64,000 nucleotides of DNA, from the NCBI GenBank assembly GCA_960531495.1, contig OY482865.1, positions 16,883,951-16,947,950 on the forward strand, read 5' to 3'. This DNA comes from Zeus faber. Taxonomy: Eukaryota > Chordata > Actinopteri > Zeiformes > Zeidae. Below the pieces are notes generated by a model. That model was not told the origin of the DNA. It worked only from the letters and a program-made list of their open reading frames with translations, and did no database searches. The translations under genes and the position numbers were made by a program. The stretch's first letter is position 1. Each line of letters opens with the position of its first letter. Of the stretch, positions 44,591 through 55,762 are shown in pieces.

Positions 44591-45373
44591 TGGTGGTTTG
44601 TTGTTTGGAATAAGATTCGTGTGGGTGTGTATATGTTCAGCTATTGTGAGCTGTCACATTGTTGACTTCCCCAGAGCATAAAGTACGGCAGCCTCCGCTT
44701 CTTTGTGGAATTCATTCTGGAATACAAACAGCTTTAAAAAGCTTTAAAAGCCGGAAAGCATGGTGGTGGCGCCAAACCCCGATATACTCTGCAGTTAAAC
44801 AAAAGCCTAAAGACTGCAACTAAAACCATACTTTATCTTTCAGTTTCTGCGGCTGTCACTCTCTTCCGTATTTAAAGCCGAAAAACAGACCATAATACAC
44901 CCAGCAATAGCAGTGATTCTACACGCGATTATCCCCACTAATGGCTTGGTCCCGCAAGTCAAGTTGGCGATTTAGGCCTCGAAAGGGACTTTTCAATCAC
45001 AGTCCATGGACTCCCAGAAATGGAAAACTGTTTGTTTCTTCACATGACACAGTTTGACTCATTTGTTTGTTATTGCTGTGGTCTGTCCGCAGAATTGAAA
45101 GCACGGCAGTGCCCCGCTTGGCGAGCGTGCGTGCACGCCCGCGACCATGCCGGCGTTTGCTGGCAGGTGAGCGCTGTTTGCCATCTTGCGGAGGCTTTGA
45201 TGCCATCTCTCTCCGTGCCGCATGTCTGGAGCCAATAATCGCCCGTAGGGGCAAGCAAGCACTCTCTCCTCAATCTGCTTAAGTGTTTACACCCACACAC
45301 CTTGATGGCCCCCGGACAAGCGTTCAGATCACCTGGTGATCACTAGCTGCACTCAAGGGTCGACCGTGCAGGA
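44591..45373. other. No gene recognised; CpG-containing unique sequence
   Basis: The part at 45090-45240 is CpG-rich and has a donor-like CAG/GTGAGC near 45166. A short palindrome GATCACCTGGTGATC lies at 45328-45342. I find no exon with confidence. Confidence 0.4.
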
Positions 45374-45374
45374 C

Positions 45375-45411
<37 letters not shown>
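45374..45411. repeat. (GA)n microsatellite
   Basis: About 38 bp of GA with one AA interruption. Confidence 0.93.
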
Positions 45412-45413
<2 letters not shown>

Positions 45414-46964
45414 ATCCAAATGTGTTATATGTGAGTGTGGAGTCCCGACCCCGCCACCTCTCACGTCTTGTTTTTTCTCCACGATGCGCTCGCTTTTGGC
45501 GTCGACGATAAAGGCATGTCAAATTCACATCGGTTGTCTCGATTCATCAGCAGGCCCTTCTGCCTTTCTTCTTTTCTTTTTTTTTTTTCTCCCACCGCAT
45601 TTTAAAACACAGGCGTGGATGCAGCCGAAGAATCGAGGTCCAGGCCACAAAGGGCTGCTAAGGCAGCATCCATGTTGAAACGACAATGGAATGAAAATCG
45701 AGGACATGCGCTGGTAATCAGGCGGCTTTTACGGCCTCTGACAGAAATCAAATAAGCTGGCAGACAGCATGAGCTGGCGGAGGACACCTCCACTGTCATC
45801 ACATTTGGGGAGGATGAACGTGTAATTGTGATAAGGTCCGCGCCTGGATGTGAAACAGAAATACAGAAGTAGAATTATTCAAATGTGCGAGGAGCGTGCA
45901 TTTGAATAATTCCACTTTGGTATTTACACAACAGATAGCCTGGGCAACGCCAGTTGAACTGAGCCGGAGCAAAGTGGAGCGGTAATTATTTTGGTCTCTG
46001 AGTGTAGTATACGTGTTTGGCTGCAAATTCATCAGAAAAAGCACACAAGATGTATTCTCTGTGTGCGTCGTGCTGAATCATTCGAAACGGCCAACTCAGC
46101 ATTACCCCCATTACACCCTAATGGTTTGTTTGCTCCGGGGGCCACGGCTGGTCTGCCGAGAGGGCATTCTCATAATTCAAGATATGTTTTGGTTTGGTTT
46201 TTTTTGCCGGTGACTCTCAGATCCACGAAAACGATAGCGCCGTATTCGCTCAAAGCGCAATCGATTCAGGTGCACGTGCCGACGAACTTAACCTTGCACT
46301 TTGGTCACGCCATTTTCTGGCTATTAAAATGGTGATTGTTTGTGATGACAAAACCTTGGTTTTAGCAAGAGCAATCTACTTGCGGTGTTGAAGGGTGAGT
46401 TAGCGGAGAGGTGTTCTATTCTCACTTTATTGATCCGTGTTTGATTCCAGAGTACACCTGACGGACCTTATTGCAGACGATGTTAGCATTGAAGCTTTAG
46501 GAGTCAGAAAGTCTGACAGTTGTCTTTACAGAGAATCCCATCCCACTGACATGCCTATGAACAACAAATTAGGTGTCAGCTGTTGCATGGTATTTTTGTC
46601 TCTTCAAATTGGAACTATGACAATTTTATCATCAATAGTGGCGGAACTTGAGCTGAGAGCAACATACAGTTCACGAGTCTGATAAGAAAACAGAAATCCA
46701 TTATAGAACATTTGGAAAAACCCTTTGATTTGCGCTTTCTTGACGTCTTTTGTAAGGCGAGCATGAGTGTAATACAGTGACCTACTACAGAGAGAGACTA
46801 TTTTTAACTTCAATTACTCCCCATACGCAGGAGCCAGCCGTACCAGAAACCCCACATGTCTGTTATCTCTGCACCGCCCACAACCACCACCACCTCCGCC
46901 TTCTCCCCAGCTCCTTATGATGGGCAGACAATATCTCAGCTGCATGCGAGTGTGGTTGGTGACA

Positions 46965-46968
<4 letters not shown>
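45412..46968. other. No gene recognised; includes an octamer-like palindrome
   Basis: Largely unique sequence. 45872-45885 (GAATTATTCAAATG) is repeated exactly inverted at 45899-45912, with a 13-bp spacer. The remaining open frames are short and unsupported. This is one of the longer repeat-poor parts of the window. Confidence 0.4.
45872..45912. promoter_or_regulatory. 14-bp inverted repeat resembling POU/octamer sites
   Basis: The perfect arms GAATTATTCAAATG and CATTTGAATAATTC are separated by 13 bp. Each arm contains ATTTGAAT/ATTCAAAT, which differs slightly from the octamer ATGCAAAT, beside a homeobox-like AATTAT core. An inverted pair could bind a POU or homeodomain dimer. This is inferred from sequence only. 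Confidence 0.35.

Positions 46969-47000
<32 letters not shown>
46969..47000. repeat. (CT)n microsatellite
   Basis: About 32 bp of CT. Confidence 0.93.
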
Positions 47001-47004
<4 letters not shown>

Positions 47005-47446
47005 CACTGCCACCTCGTCCTCCTCTGTTCAATTAGGGAAGTTTGCCAGGCGGCGCCTCGCGGAGCGATATACTCGTGCACAAACAGACACACACACACA
47101 CAGTCACACCAAACCAATAAAGAGGACGCCTGGTGACATGATTTACTGCACTCCTTGCATCCACAATGGAGGTGGGGGTTGCCTCATAAACTACTACATC
47201 CAGGGCATTTTGTTGGTTGAGGTTTTGCATCTACTTGCATCATTCCCCTAGTCATGAAGACTGTATTATATTTTAGGGTATTTAGAGGGCTTCTGACTTA
47301 ATTGAGTTGTTTTATTCAAAAAAAGCTGATGCATTTGACCCAAACGTTTCTGACACTGCTCTCGTTAACAATGTGGTTGGTCCATCGCTAATTGTGAGTG
47401 GAAATTCTTGAATGAAAATATCATGTAGTTCAAAAACAAGTTTACA

Positions 47447-47560
47447 TCTATAGCCCTTGATGTCAAAGACCTTCACAAGCTGCATATTTCACATAAAAAT
47501 CAACAGCACCGCCTATGGCTTTAACCTCCACCCGGGCAGGAAATCTCTTGTGTTGTGTTC
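47447..47560. mobile_element. Decayed relative of the repeat at 43047-43215
   Basis: It shares ACAAGTTTA, ATAGCCCTT, TCAAAG and AAAATCAACAGCACC in the same order as the better copy, with many substitutions. It is probably an old retroposon tail. Confidence 0.4.
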
Positions 47561-47863
47561 TTGAACGCTTGAGTAAATGAGCCTTTAGTACGTTATTATT
47601 CAATTCTATCCAGAGCGGCTAACAAGACATACCAAACCAAAACATCCATTGGCTTGAATCTTTGTGGTCAATTGCACACTACAAAAAGTTTATCTATTAC
47701 GAAACTTGAAGATTTGATGAACTTCACCGTTATAGAGAAATGCATGGAAATCTACCTGAAGCTAGACTTGTAGATAAAGGTTGCCTTGAAAACATACAAA
47801 TGTATGTATTCCTGAAGGTAGACCAGGGGGACAAAATAGTGACACTAGACACATCATAATCAA

Positions 47864-48053
47864 GGGGGGATGGTAGCTCAGGAGGTAGAGCTGGTGGTCT
47901 AGTAATGTAAAGGTTGCTGGTTAAATCCCAGGCTCCTCCTGCTAGCATGCTGTAGTGTCCTTGAGTAAGACACTTAACCACTAATTTCTCCGCCAGTGTT
48001 TGAGTAATTGTAAATCGCTTTGGATAAAAGTGTCTGCTAAAATGCAATGTAAT
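47864..48053 (+). mobile_element. tRNA-derived SINE with L2-type tail
   Basis: The head reads GATGGTAGCTCAGGAGGTAG with the A box near 47871-47885 and a B-box-like GGTTAAATCCC at 47919-47929. The 3' end GTAAATCGCTTTGGATAAAA GTGTCTGCTAAA is the tail shared with L2 LINEs; the L2 at 54100-54156 has nearly the same words. A shared tail implies mobilisation by the L2 enzyme. It is inserted in the Tc1-like remnant, where the sister copy at 60447 has none. Confidence 0.85.
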
Positions 48054-49098
48054 ATTTTTACAAAGGCACCTAAAAAGCAGTAGCACCACCCCCAGAACAG
48101 CTGCAATCCTTCTTGGAATGCTGTCATTCAGTACAAGTCCATACTTTGAGTAGAAAAGCCTCCAATTTTTAGAGGAATGAGAAGGTAGTGATCAGGTTTG
48201 CACTGGTTCTCCGGAACCTCCCTTAAAGGTTCAGTGATGTTCAAATCAGGCGAATCAGGAGACGGTGGTAGGCGTTCGATTCCATCTTGGTGTTCATAAA
48301 CTGAGGGAACTGTTTTTTGCAGCACAGGTGTAAACACTCGGTCTTGTTAAATGGCCTCATAGTGCTTTGACCGTTATACAATCACACACAGCAATCATTG
48401 GCCCCACAGACTCCCATAAGATGGCCGCCCATAACGTTGCGGCTGCCCCAACATGTCAAACAACCAATAACTATTGTGGATCTAAGGTGTCTCCCGGCAA
48501 TAGCACAGTACAGTTCTTAGGACAAGTCCTCCATCTAACGGGTTAGATCTCTAGCCTGCCAGGTATTACAACTGTACAGGATTCCAAAGATTGCTTAGAC
48601 TAGGTAGCGAATAGCCTCGCCCAGCTGCTAACTGTCTCCTTCCTGAAGCCTCCACTGTTTCAGCCCTGAATTATACCCCCTCAGTAACCCTACAAACGGA
48701 AGGATATAACTCAAAAGGCCACTCCCGTTAACGACAGCTCTATTCTAATGAGTGCCAGTTGGTGTAGTTGCTGGGTGTTCATTTAAGACAAGTATACTTT
48801 CTAATTTGGGGCCCGGCTAACCATTTAGATCCATGATGCGCTCTTCCTAACTCTTTACCATCTACAAGAAGGGTACTCAGGCTTAAGTGACTTGTTTCTC
48901 AAAACAAAAATAATAACTAGACTGATACTTTAAACGTAGGTAAAGTATTTATTTAAGCAGTGCAAAGGGGTAATTAATCATTACATGATACAGACAAACT
49001 GTAATTATTGGTGTAAATATAATCAAACAATCAATCTGATCAAAATCGGTAAAAAGAAAAAGAAAAGAAAATAATAAAAACATACCCTAAGGATTTCC

Positions 49099-49659
49099 CT
49101 ACCTTATCCTAATTGGGCCTAATTTTAATTTGGGAGCCAGACGAGGGATCTGATCAGGAACCTCCAAGCTGGCTTTAGCAGCGGCGATGGTGGTAGCGAT
49201 GTCCTCCAGAACAGCCCACCTCCCAGTATAAGGAGCCCAGTCCTCACTACAGTAGAACAACCGCTGCTTAGTGGGTGTGTCAGGTGTGACAAAGTCCCAG
49301 AGTCCAAGTTGCTTCTTGGTCCAGCGTCGTAATCCTCTTTCAGTTCTTGTTGTGTCTTCTCTGGAGCAAAAAACCACCAATGTATTCTGCTTGTTTCCTT
49401 TTAATAACTTCTGCCAGCACCTCCCTTTTTTCAAACACATGATCAGTGATTCATACTCTTCTGAAAACCGGTGCCTTACTGACGTTACTTGCTGATGTAA
49501 TTTGCTGACGTTACTTGCTGACATTTTCTTTCCTGTGTGTCTGCAAAGATAACGTGCTTTGTTGTTTTTCACAACATGATTCATCCCCCCATGATTTCTC
49601 CGAAGTCTTAGGTTTTTAAACACATTAACTAATTTTTCTTTCCCAGAGTATAAATTCAT
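49099..49659 (-). CDS. Unrecognised 186-codon frame in the unidentified insertion
   Basis: The frame begins MNLYSGKEKLVNVFKNLRLR at 49659. It is rich in Lys and Arg in its first two thirds (22-25 basic residues in the first 80), and ends with a tryptophan-containing part (RRWTKKQLGLWDFVTPDTP, then EDWAPYTGRWAVLEDIATTI) and LGPIRIR. It is the longest frame in the insertion and has no low-complexity character. No signal peptide, membrane segment or known motif is evident. I cannot name a family. It could be a DNA-binding accessory protein, the remnant of a larger polyprotein, or a chance frame. Confidence 0.35.
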   Translation of the reverse strand: MNLYSGKEKLVNVFKNLRLRRNHGGMNHVVKNNKARYLCRHTGKKMSASNVSKLHQQVTSVRHRFSEEYESLIMCLKKGRCWQKLLKGNKQNTLVVFCSREDTTRTERGLRRWTKKQLGLWDFVTPDTPTKQRLFYCSEDWAPYTGRWAVLEDIATTIAAAKASLEVPDQIPRLAPKLKLGPIRIR

Positions 49660-50179
49660 TTTTTCTTTATCTTACAATTCTCTTTCCCTAATTCTTACAC
49701 ATCATTGTCACATTAATCACAACATTTTTTTTCTTATATTAAACCATTTGCTTAACATGGGAATATCATTACCGTAATAATTTGTTCTCACTTTTTACAT
49801 TCTTGTAAGTACTTTAATCATTTCATTATTGTTAGAGGTTGTTATTATTATTATTTAAGACATCTTCCTTTACAACTTTTATCTCATTCGTTCTCTTCTT
49901 CTACCTCCCCAAGTATGGGCAAGTCCATCAGCTGATCCGATATCTCCAACTCCAGAACTCTGGCCAGAAAGGCCTTCACTACTTCCCTCCTCTACCTCCT
50001 TTACTCGGAGTGGAGTTTCTGCAGGGGAAATGTCCTCTAATCCTTCCACCCATCCTGGTGTGTCTCTCTTCACTGCGTCTGGTTCTCGTGTTAACTCTGG
50101 TGGTAGCCGATCTCGTTCTCCTCCGCTGGTCCCAGTGGATGCTTTCTTCTTCTTCTACCTTGCTTCCCTTGTCTGAGCC

Positions 50180-50386
50180 ATGGTCTTTGGACTCAGTTTG
50201 CCGATTGCTTTCTTCTTGGGCTTATCAGCACTTGTACTGGGTGTGATTGTGCTGATTCATGTGCGCCGTCTTTCACAGAACCAGCTCCTTTTTCTAACTG
50301 CCATCCTGTCTCGGGTCTCTCCAGAGACTACGCCTCCATGTTTTGTTCCTCTGCACTTTTGGTTGAACCATATCCTCCTTCCTTAG
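50180..50386 (+). CDS. Short frame with a hydrophobic segment in the unidentified insertion
   Basis: This 68-codon frame starts at an ATG in a good context (GCCATGG) with MVFGLSLPIAFFLGLSALVL, then a few more hydrophobic residues and HVRRLSQ. It would make one membrane-spanning helix followed by a basic end. The opposite strand is also open in places. It may be chance or a remnant of an envelope-like or small membrane protein. A TATATAA motif lies just downstream at about 50412. Confidence 0.2.
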   Translation: MVFGLSLPIAFFLGLSALVLGVIVLIHVRRLSQNQLLFLTAILSRVSPETTPPCFVPLHFWLNHILLP

Positions 50387-50610
50387 CGGTCGTTTATCCG
50401 TCAGGGTTCAAGGTATATAAGGTGCTTCAGGGCGGTGGAGGCATCTTTCCAGCTCTTGCCGACAAAGGCATCTTTTGGCTTTCACTAAACTTAAAAGCCA
50501 ACTTGATGTACTGTTGGAAATAGTGCCAAACCAAAACATATTAATGTTTTGCATTTCTCAAGGGTCCAGGTTTTGTGCTCCTTAGACCAGGCTATATGCC
50601 TGTGTGTTGG

Positions 50611-51059
50611 TTTTAGATGGCAAGCAGTTTATGATTGGCAGCCCTGGAAAATTTCCGCTTTGTGAAGCTCACAACATATAATTTTTGTTGCAACTGGATC
50701 ACAGGGTGCTGATTCAATTCTGCTGGAACTTTTGAAGCTGGGCATTTAATAACTGTGCTGTCTATTCCTGTGGGTGAGCTTAAACTGAGCCTCTGGTAGC
50801 ACATATGTGACATTCATGCAAAAAATAGGCAACTGACACTGTGGGGTTCTCTTGCCACAGGTAAGGGTTAAGAGAGGGAGGCAGAGTCTTTCTGGCCATG
50901 GTATGCCAACATTTTATTGTTCATATTAATATCCGGCACACAGGCCACAATTATAAATATGACTGACCATATATTATAATAATTGGGGATAATAGTCCTC
51001 TTGGGCACCGGAGGAATGGCCTGTGCGCCAATCTCCTCTGTAAGACAGACAAACATTTA
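50611..51059. other. No gene recognised
   Basis: Sequence between the Tc1-like remnant and the first recognisable L1 coding text. The part near 50880-51040 could belong to the L1 5' region, but I see no defining signal. Confidence 0.45.
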
Positions 51060-51660
51060 AGAAAACTCCCTGCCTCCGAGACATTACCGAGATCGAAGCC
51101 AGTCTTGATTTCCTGCACCGCTTGGTCGGCAAGATGCAAAAAGACAACGCGGATCTAAAAACCGTCTCACAACGGAGATGGAAGTTGTAAAAAAAAAAAA
51201 AAATTAATTAATGAAAGAGACTATCCTGGATATACAATCCAGAAGTATGCAGGACAAGCTCATATTTTCTGGGATCCCAGAGAAAAGCACCTAGTCCCCA
51301 GAAAATATGGTGAAAGACTTTCTCTGCACCACCCTGAAACTCCCGACGGACACCGTGAAGCAGATCACCTTTCACCGAGTTCATCGACTGGGAAACCGCG
51401 TGGGGAACCGTCCCCGCTCCATTATTGGGAAGTTTGAACACTTCAAGCACAAGGAGCTGGTTAAAAGCAAAGGACGGGAGCTGAAAGAAACAGCACTGGG
51501 CATGAACGATCAATTCTCCTGGGAGATCAACGACCGACAGAAAGTCCTGTATCCTGTCCTGAAGGAGAACCGGCAAAGGGTAAACGAATCGTATCGATGG
51601 TTGTTGATAAATTATATATAGATGGTCTGTTATACCGTGACTCCTCCACCACACCCTGGT
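51060..51660 (+). pseudogene. L1 ORF1p remnant
   Basis: Coiled-coil-type text with LDFLHRLVGKMQKDNADLKT occurs near 51105-51165, followed by a poly-A disruption near 51190. IQSRSMQDKLIFSGIPEKS leads into the frame 51307-51621. The latter reads MVKDFLCTTLKLP, ITFHRVHRLGNR, RSIIGKFEHFKHKELVKSKG and YPVLKENRQRVNESYRW. These are the RRM-like and C-terminal domains of the L1 ORF1 RNA-chaperone family (Transposase_22). In an intact element it trimerises and coats L1 RNA. Frame changes and a stop upstream of the RRM show it is broken. Confidence 0.85.
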
Positions 51661-52086
51661 TATTCTGATCATAATGTATGTATACTTGTAATTCTGGCTG
51701 TTATAAACTGCAAGATGTAGGAAAAGGCATGCTATCTATGTCAGGATTTAAAATATCACTCACTCTCATCTCACCTTCCTAATTCCCCCTCCGTACTTCT
51801 TTCATCATCTCACCTACCTAATCCCTCTCTCCTTACTTCTCCTATTACTCTCACTCTGGAATGTCTTTCACTTTATGTATGTCTAATCTGGCAATGTTCT
51901 GTGTTTATCTTTGTCTACGTGTCATTTGTTTGTGTAGTTATGTATCCCTACAAACTTCCTACAATACTATGGCAGTGAAAAGGAATGTAAAGGAGGAAAT
52001 CCCAGACTTATCTATGGGAAAGCATGGAAACGGTAGTATAGCTATTGGATTCGATGCACAGTGCCATCACTCCCTAACTAGCTTCA

Positions 52087-55000
52087 ATGATAGCCATTAA
52101 GTTTGTTAGTTGGAATGTGAGAAGCTTGGGCTCACCTGCTAAACGTAGCAAAATCCTAACTCACCTCACCAAGATGAAAACCAGCTTCTGTCTACTGCAA
52201 GAAACCCATCTCACTGCATTTGAGCACCTCAAACTCAAAGCTGAATAGGTTGATTGGATGTTTTCCGCATCATACAACTAAAAAAAAAGAGGTGTTTCTA
52301 TATTGATTAATAAACATATCCCATATCAAAATAAAACCACAATATCAGACCCAGAAGGGCGTTACATAATGATTAATGGGATTTTAGGTAACATCAAATT
52401 AACCATAGCTACTATTTATGGCCCCAATGAGGATGACCCAAATTTTTTTCACAATATATTTTCAAAACTCTTAGAATTCTCTGAATCAATTATCATATTG
52501 GGAGGAGACTTCAACACAGTACTGGGTCCAAATCTAGGCCATTCTCAAGCCAGAACTATTCCTAAATCCTGGCGTTCGTCGGACACTATAAAACAATTTA
52601 TGAGTGATCTTGCTCTTGGGGATTGTTGCCGATCAAATAACCCACATTCTAGAGAATACACATATTATTCACCACCCCACCAAAGTTTCTCTCGAATCTA
52701 CCTTTTCTTGAGAAGTGACTCCGCACTGTCCAAAATCACGAATCCAGAAATCCACCCTATTGTAATTTCCGATCACAGGCCAATTAGTTTCAACCTGATA
52801 AATGAAACAAACCGGAACCCTCCAGGCAGGTGGCGGGACACCTCACTTTTGACAGATAAAATGTAACCATTTCTTTTCAAGAGAATGGACTTCCTTCATT
52901 GAACTGAATGACTCCCCAGAAATATCACCATCCTTACCTTGCGATACAGCTAAGGCAGTTCTAAGAGGTAATATTATTTCATTCTCCACTCACAAGAAAA
53001 AGAAAGGACAAGAATGCCAAAATTAACTCGAACAGAGACTAAAGGAGTTGCACTCCCAACAAGCCCTCTCACCTTCTGAGCAAATCCGAAATGAGATCAG
53101 GACAATTACATCTCAACTTGATACTATCATCTTTCAAAAGACACAATTGCTTATGCAACGAACAAGAGCAAATGATTTTGAATTCAATGACAAATCAGGT
53201 AAATTTCTTGCCAATCAGTTGAAACGTGATAGAGAAAAATCACTTATTACAGCCATCAAAGACTCACAGGGTAGAATAACATACTCTCCGCAAGACATCA
53301 ATAAAATATTTAGAGACTTTTATAATAACCTATATCACTCGGCTAATGAATTGAATATATCAAACATTCACTTATTCCTTGATGATATTGACCTTCCTAA
53401 ACTTCCAACAGAGCAGGCTACCACCTTAGATGAACCACTTACTCTTGAAGAACTCAGAAAAGCGCTCTTCTCTATGCCCAACAAAATATCACCTGGATCA
53501 GATGGCTACCCAGTGGAATTTTATAAACACTTCTGGCCACTTATCTCCACATTATTCATTAGAATGGTTACAGAGGTCAAGTCAACCTCCACAATGCCTC
53601 CGCACATGAATACTGCTCTCATTTCGGTCTTGCTCAAACACAATAAGGATCAAACCCTCACCTCCAGTTACAGACCCATAAGCTTTATTAATTGCGACCT
53701 TAAGATTATATGCGGCGGCGCGACTGGTGTTCAACCAGCCAAAGAGGGCACATGTCACTCCGCTGCTCATCGAGCTCCACTGGTTACCTGTAGCCACTCG
53801 CATCAAGTTCAAGTCTCTTATGCTTGCCTACAGAGCCTAGTCAAATGAGCATCGCCTGGCTCTGCCGGCCATACAGCCACGGCAATCCAGGCTATTTCAT
53901 TTGTAGTTCCACGTTGGTGGACCGAGCTGCCAAAAATGACCAGAGCAGGGACCTCCCTCTCTGTCTTTAAGAAGCACTTGAAGACCCAGCTCTTCAGTGA
54001 GTACCTCCTCTCCTAACCTACAATTACTTAGCACTACCTAGCAGTATTTATTGTTACACTAATGTCTCTGTCGCAATGTAGCTTGAATGTTATTTTCCCT
54101 TGTAAGTCGCTTTGGATAAAAGCGTCTGCTAAATGACTAAATGTAAATGTAAATGTATAAGTAAAACACTAACCAACTGAATTGAAAAAGTAATTCCATT
54201 TTTAATTCACCCAGACCAAACAGGCTTTGTCAAAGGCAGACACTCATCCAGCAATATGTGTCGTTTATTCAGTCTGATAACATATCTAAAAGGAACAACT
54301 TAAATACTATTATTGACTCTTTGGATTTTGAAAAAGCATTTCATAGAGTTAATTGGACATATCTCTTTTGAATCCTCAACAAATTTGGCTTTGGAGAGTC
54401 CCTCATTCAATGGATTAGAATCCTCTACAACTCTCCATCGGCTTCTGTCATCACCAATGGTTACACTTCACAACATTTCCCTCTACAATGCGGCACAAGA
54501 CAAGGATGTCCGCTGTCCCCTTTACTATTCGCCATCTTTACTGAACCCTTCGCGGCGGCTATCCATCTAAACGGTAATATTGTAGGCATACAAACAGGAA
54601 ACTCTGTTCACAAAATCAGTTTGTATGCACACTGTATCCTGTTGTACATATGGAACCCAATACCATCCCAATATTAGATACCTTGGTATTGATATCTCCT
54701 CCAATCTATCAGATTTGTCTACCCTTAACTTAACTCCATTGCTCAAATCCATTGAAGAAAACCTCATTCGATGGAACAACGTACCCATCACACTAATTGG
54801 TAGGATACCAGCAGTGAAAATGAATATACTTCCAAAAATAAACTATATATTTTCAATGACCCCAGTGCAACCAACAGTACATTGGTTTAATACTCTGGAC
54901 TCAATAGTCAACAAATTTTATTGGAAATACAAGACACCGAGACACTAGCAACACTTCAGAAAAACAAAGACTGTGGAGGCCTAGCAGCCCCAAACTTTAG

Positions 55001-55762
55001 ATACTACTATCTAGCAAACCACCTTCAATTTATAATTAAATGGTTACAACCAGAGCAACAATTGGCCCATGGATGGCGAGACATTGAACAATCTGAATGT
55101 CAGGAGTTATCATTATCCGATCTCCCATTCCTTAATGAATCTATAAGGAAACATAATTGCTTTAAAAACCCATTTAGTACGTATATGTATATGACGAATA
55201 AACCTCTTTAATCTTATCGCAACAACTCTGTCAGCCTCAAACTCAGTGGTCACCGAGTTTGACACTCTATCTCCAAACAAATTCACGCCAATATGGCACA
55301 ACCCAGATTTCTTGGTTAAAAACAGACCAATAATCTTTAGGTCTTGGAAAAGACAAGGAATTACTCATCTGGAACACATTTTTGAAAACAGGTTGCTTAT
55401 ATCCTTCCCAACCTTAACCCAAAGGTATAATATCGGTGGCCACGGCTTCCTTCAGCTATCAACCCTTCCGGGTCGCAGCCTTTCAGTCTCCCCGTCTATA
55501 TGTCTTCTCGGTGACCCCTCCTCAGTTGACCCACCACTGAAACACCACCAACCCATTTTGATCGCCCTAACAATCGGCAAGAAAACATTATTACTCAATT
55601 GGAAAAAGAGAGCTAATCTCACCACATCCCAATGGTTGCAATGGTATTAATAGATTACAACTCAATGGAAAAACTATTGGCAAATCCCAAAACAATGTTG
55701 ACTCATTTAATGAAATATGGGCTTCTTTTATCACTGACATAACTCCATCATTTGATACTTGA
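52087..55762 (+). pseudogene. L1 ORF2 remnant: endonuclease and reverse transcriptase
   Basis: It starts at an ATG at 52087 (MIAIKFVSWNVRSLGSPAKR). The endonuclease shows CLLQETHL, IATIYGPNEDDPN, IILGGDFNTVLG, and SDHRPISF at the catalytic His. The reverse transcriptase begins with PNKISPGSDGYPVEFYKHFW and SSYRPISFINCDLKII, is split by the L2, and resumes with HPDQTGFVKGRHSS. It continues with LDFEKAFHRVNWTYLF and CGTRQGCPLSPLLFAIF, then the catalytic box as YAHC rather than YADD. C-terminal pieces include RYLGIDISSNLSDL and WNNVPITLIGRIPAVKMNIL, and the last frame ends with a TGA at 55760. Many frameshifts and stops, the insertion and the YAHC change abolish function. Confidence 0.9.
53711..54156 (+). 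mobile_element. L2-type LINE 3' fragment inserted in the L1
   Basis: It carries the C-terminal end of a LINE reverse-transcriptase protein (HRAPLVTCSHSHQVQVSYAC in one frame; LIELHWLPVATRIKFKSLML in another, the conserved form). After that comes a stretch ending in FKKHLKTQLFSEYL-type text, and the 3' tail GTAAGTCGCTTTGGATAAAA GCGTCTGCTAAATG with three ATGTAA repeats. Removing it rejoins the L1 reading AAG-ATT-ATA / AGT-AAA-ACA in frame. ATA is found on both sides (53708-53710 and 54157-54159). It is heavily 5'-truncated, as usual. Confidence 0.88.

Larger units (their letters stand above)
48488..50464. mobile_element. Unidentified 1,977-bp insertion with TGTC...GACA ends and AAGG duplication
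   Basis: The empty site in the sister copy (GGATCGAAGGCATCTTTTGG near 60943) shows this sequence was inserted, with AAGG duplicated (48484-48487 and 50465-50468). The left end is TGTCTCCCGGCAATAGC. The right end, read inward on the other strand, is TGTCGGCAAGAGC, which is the same apart from a 4-base gap and one change. No long direct repeat (LTR pair) is visible. TGT...ACA ends with a 4-bp duplication suit LTR retroelements and also Ginger-type DNA transposons. The interior has a 186-codon minus frame and several shorter frames, none recognised. It is probably a non-autonomous derivative. Confidence 0.8.
47833..50610 (-). mobile_element. Tc1-like transposon remnant invaded by two later elements
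   Basis: The same sequence occurs uninterrupted at 60447-61094, so the two copies can be aligned. This copy comprises 47833-47863, 48054-48487 and 50465-50610. A SINE occupies 47864-48053 and an unidentified 1,977-bp insertion occupies 48488-50464. About 60 bp present in the sister copy (near 60700-60760) is deleted here. On the minus strand the piece 48337-48128 reads PPSPDSPDLNITEPLREVPE, a decayed form of the DLNPIE region at the C-terminus of a Tc1 transposase. True ends are not defined, because homology to the sister stops at both sides. Confidence 0.82.
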
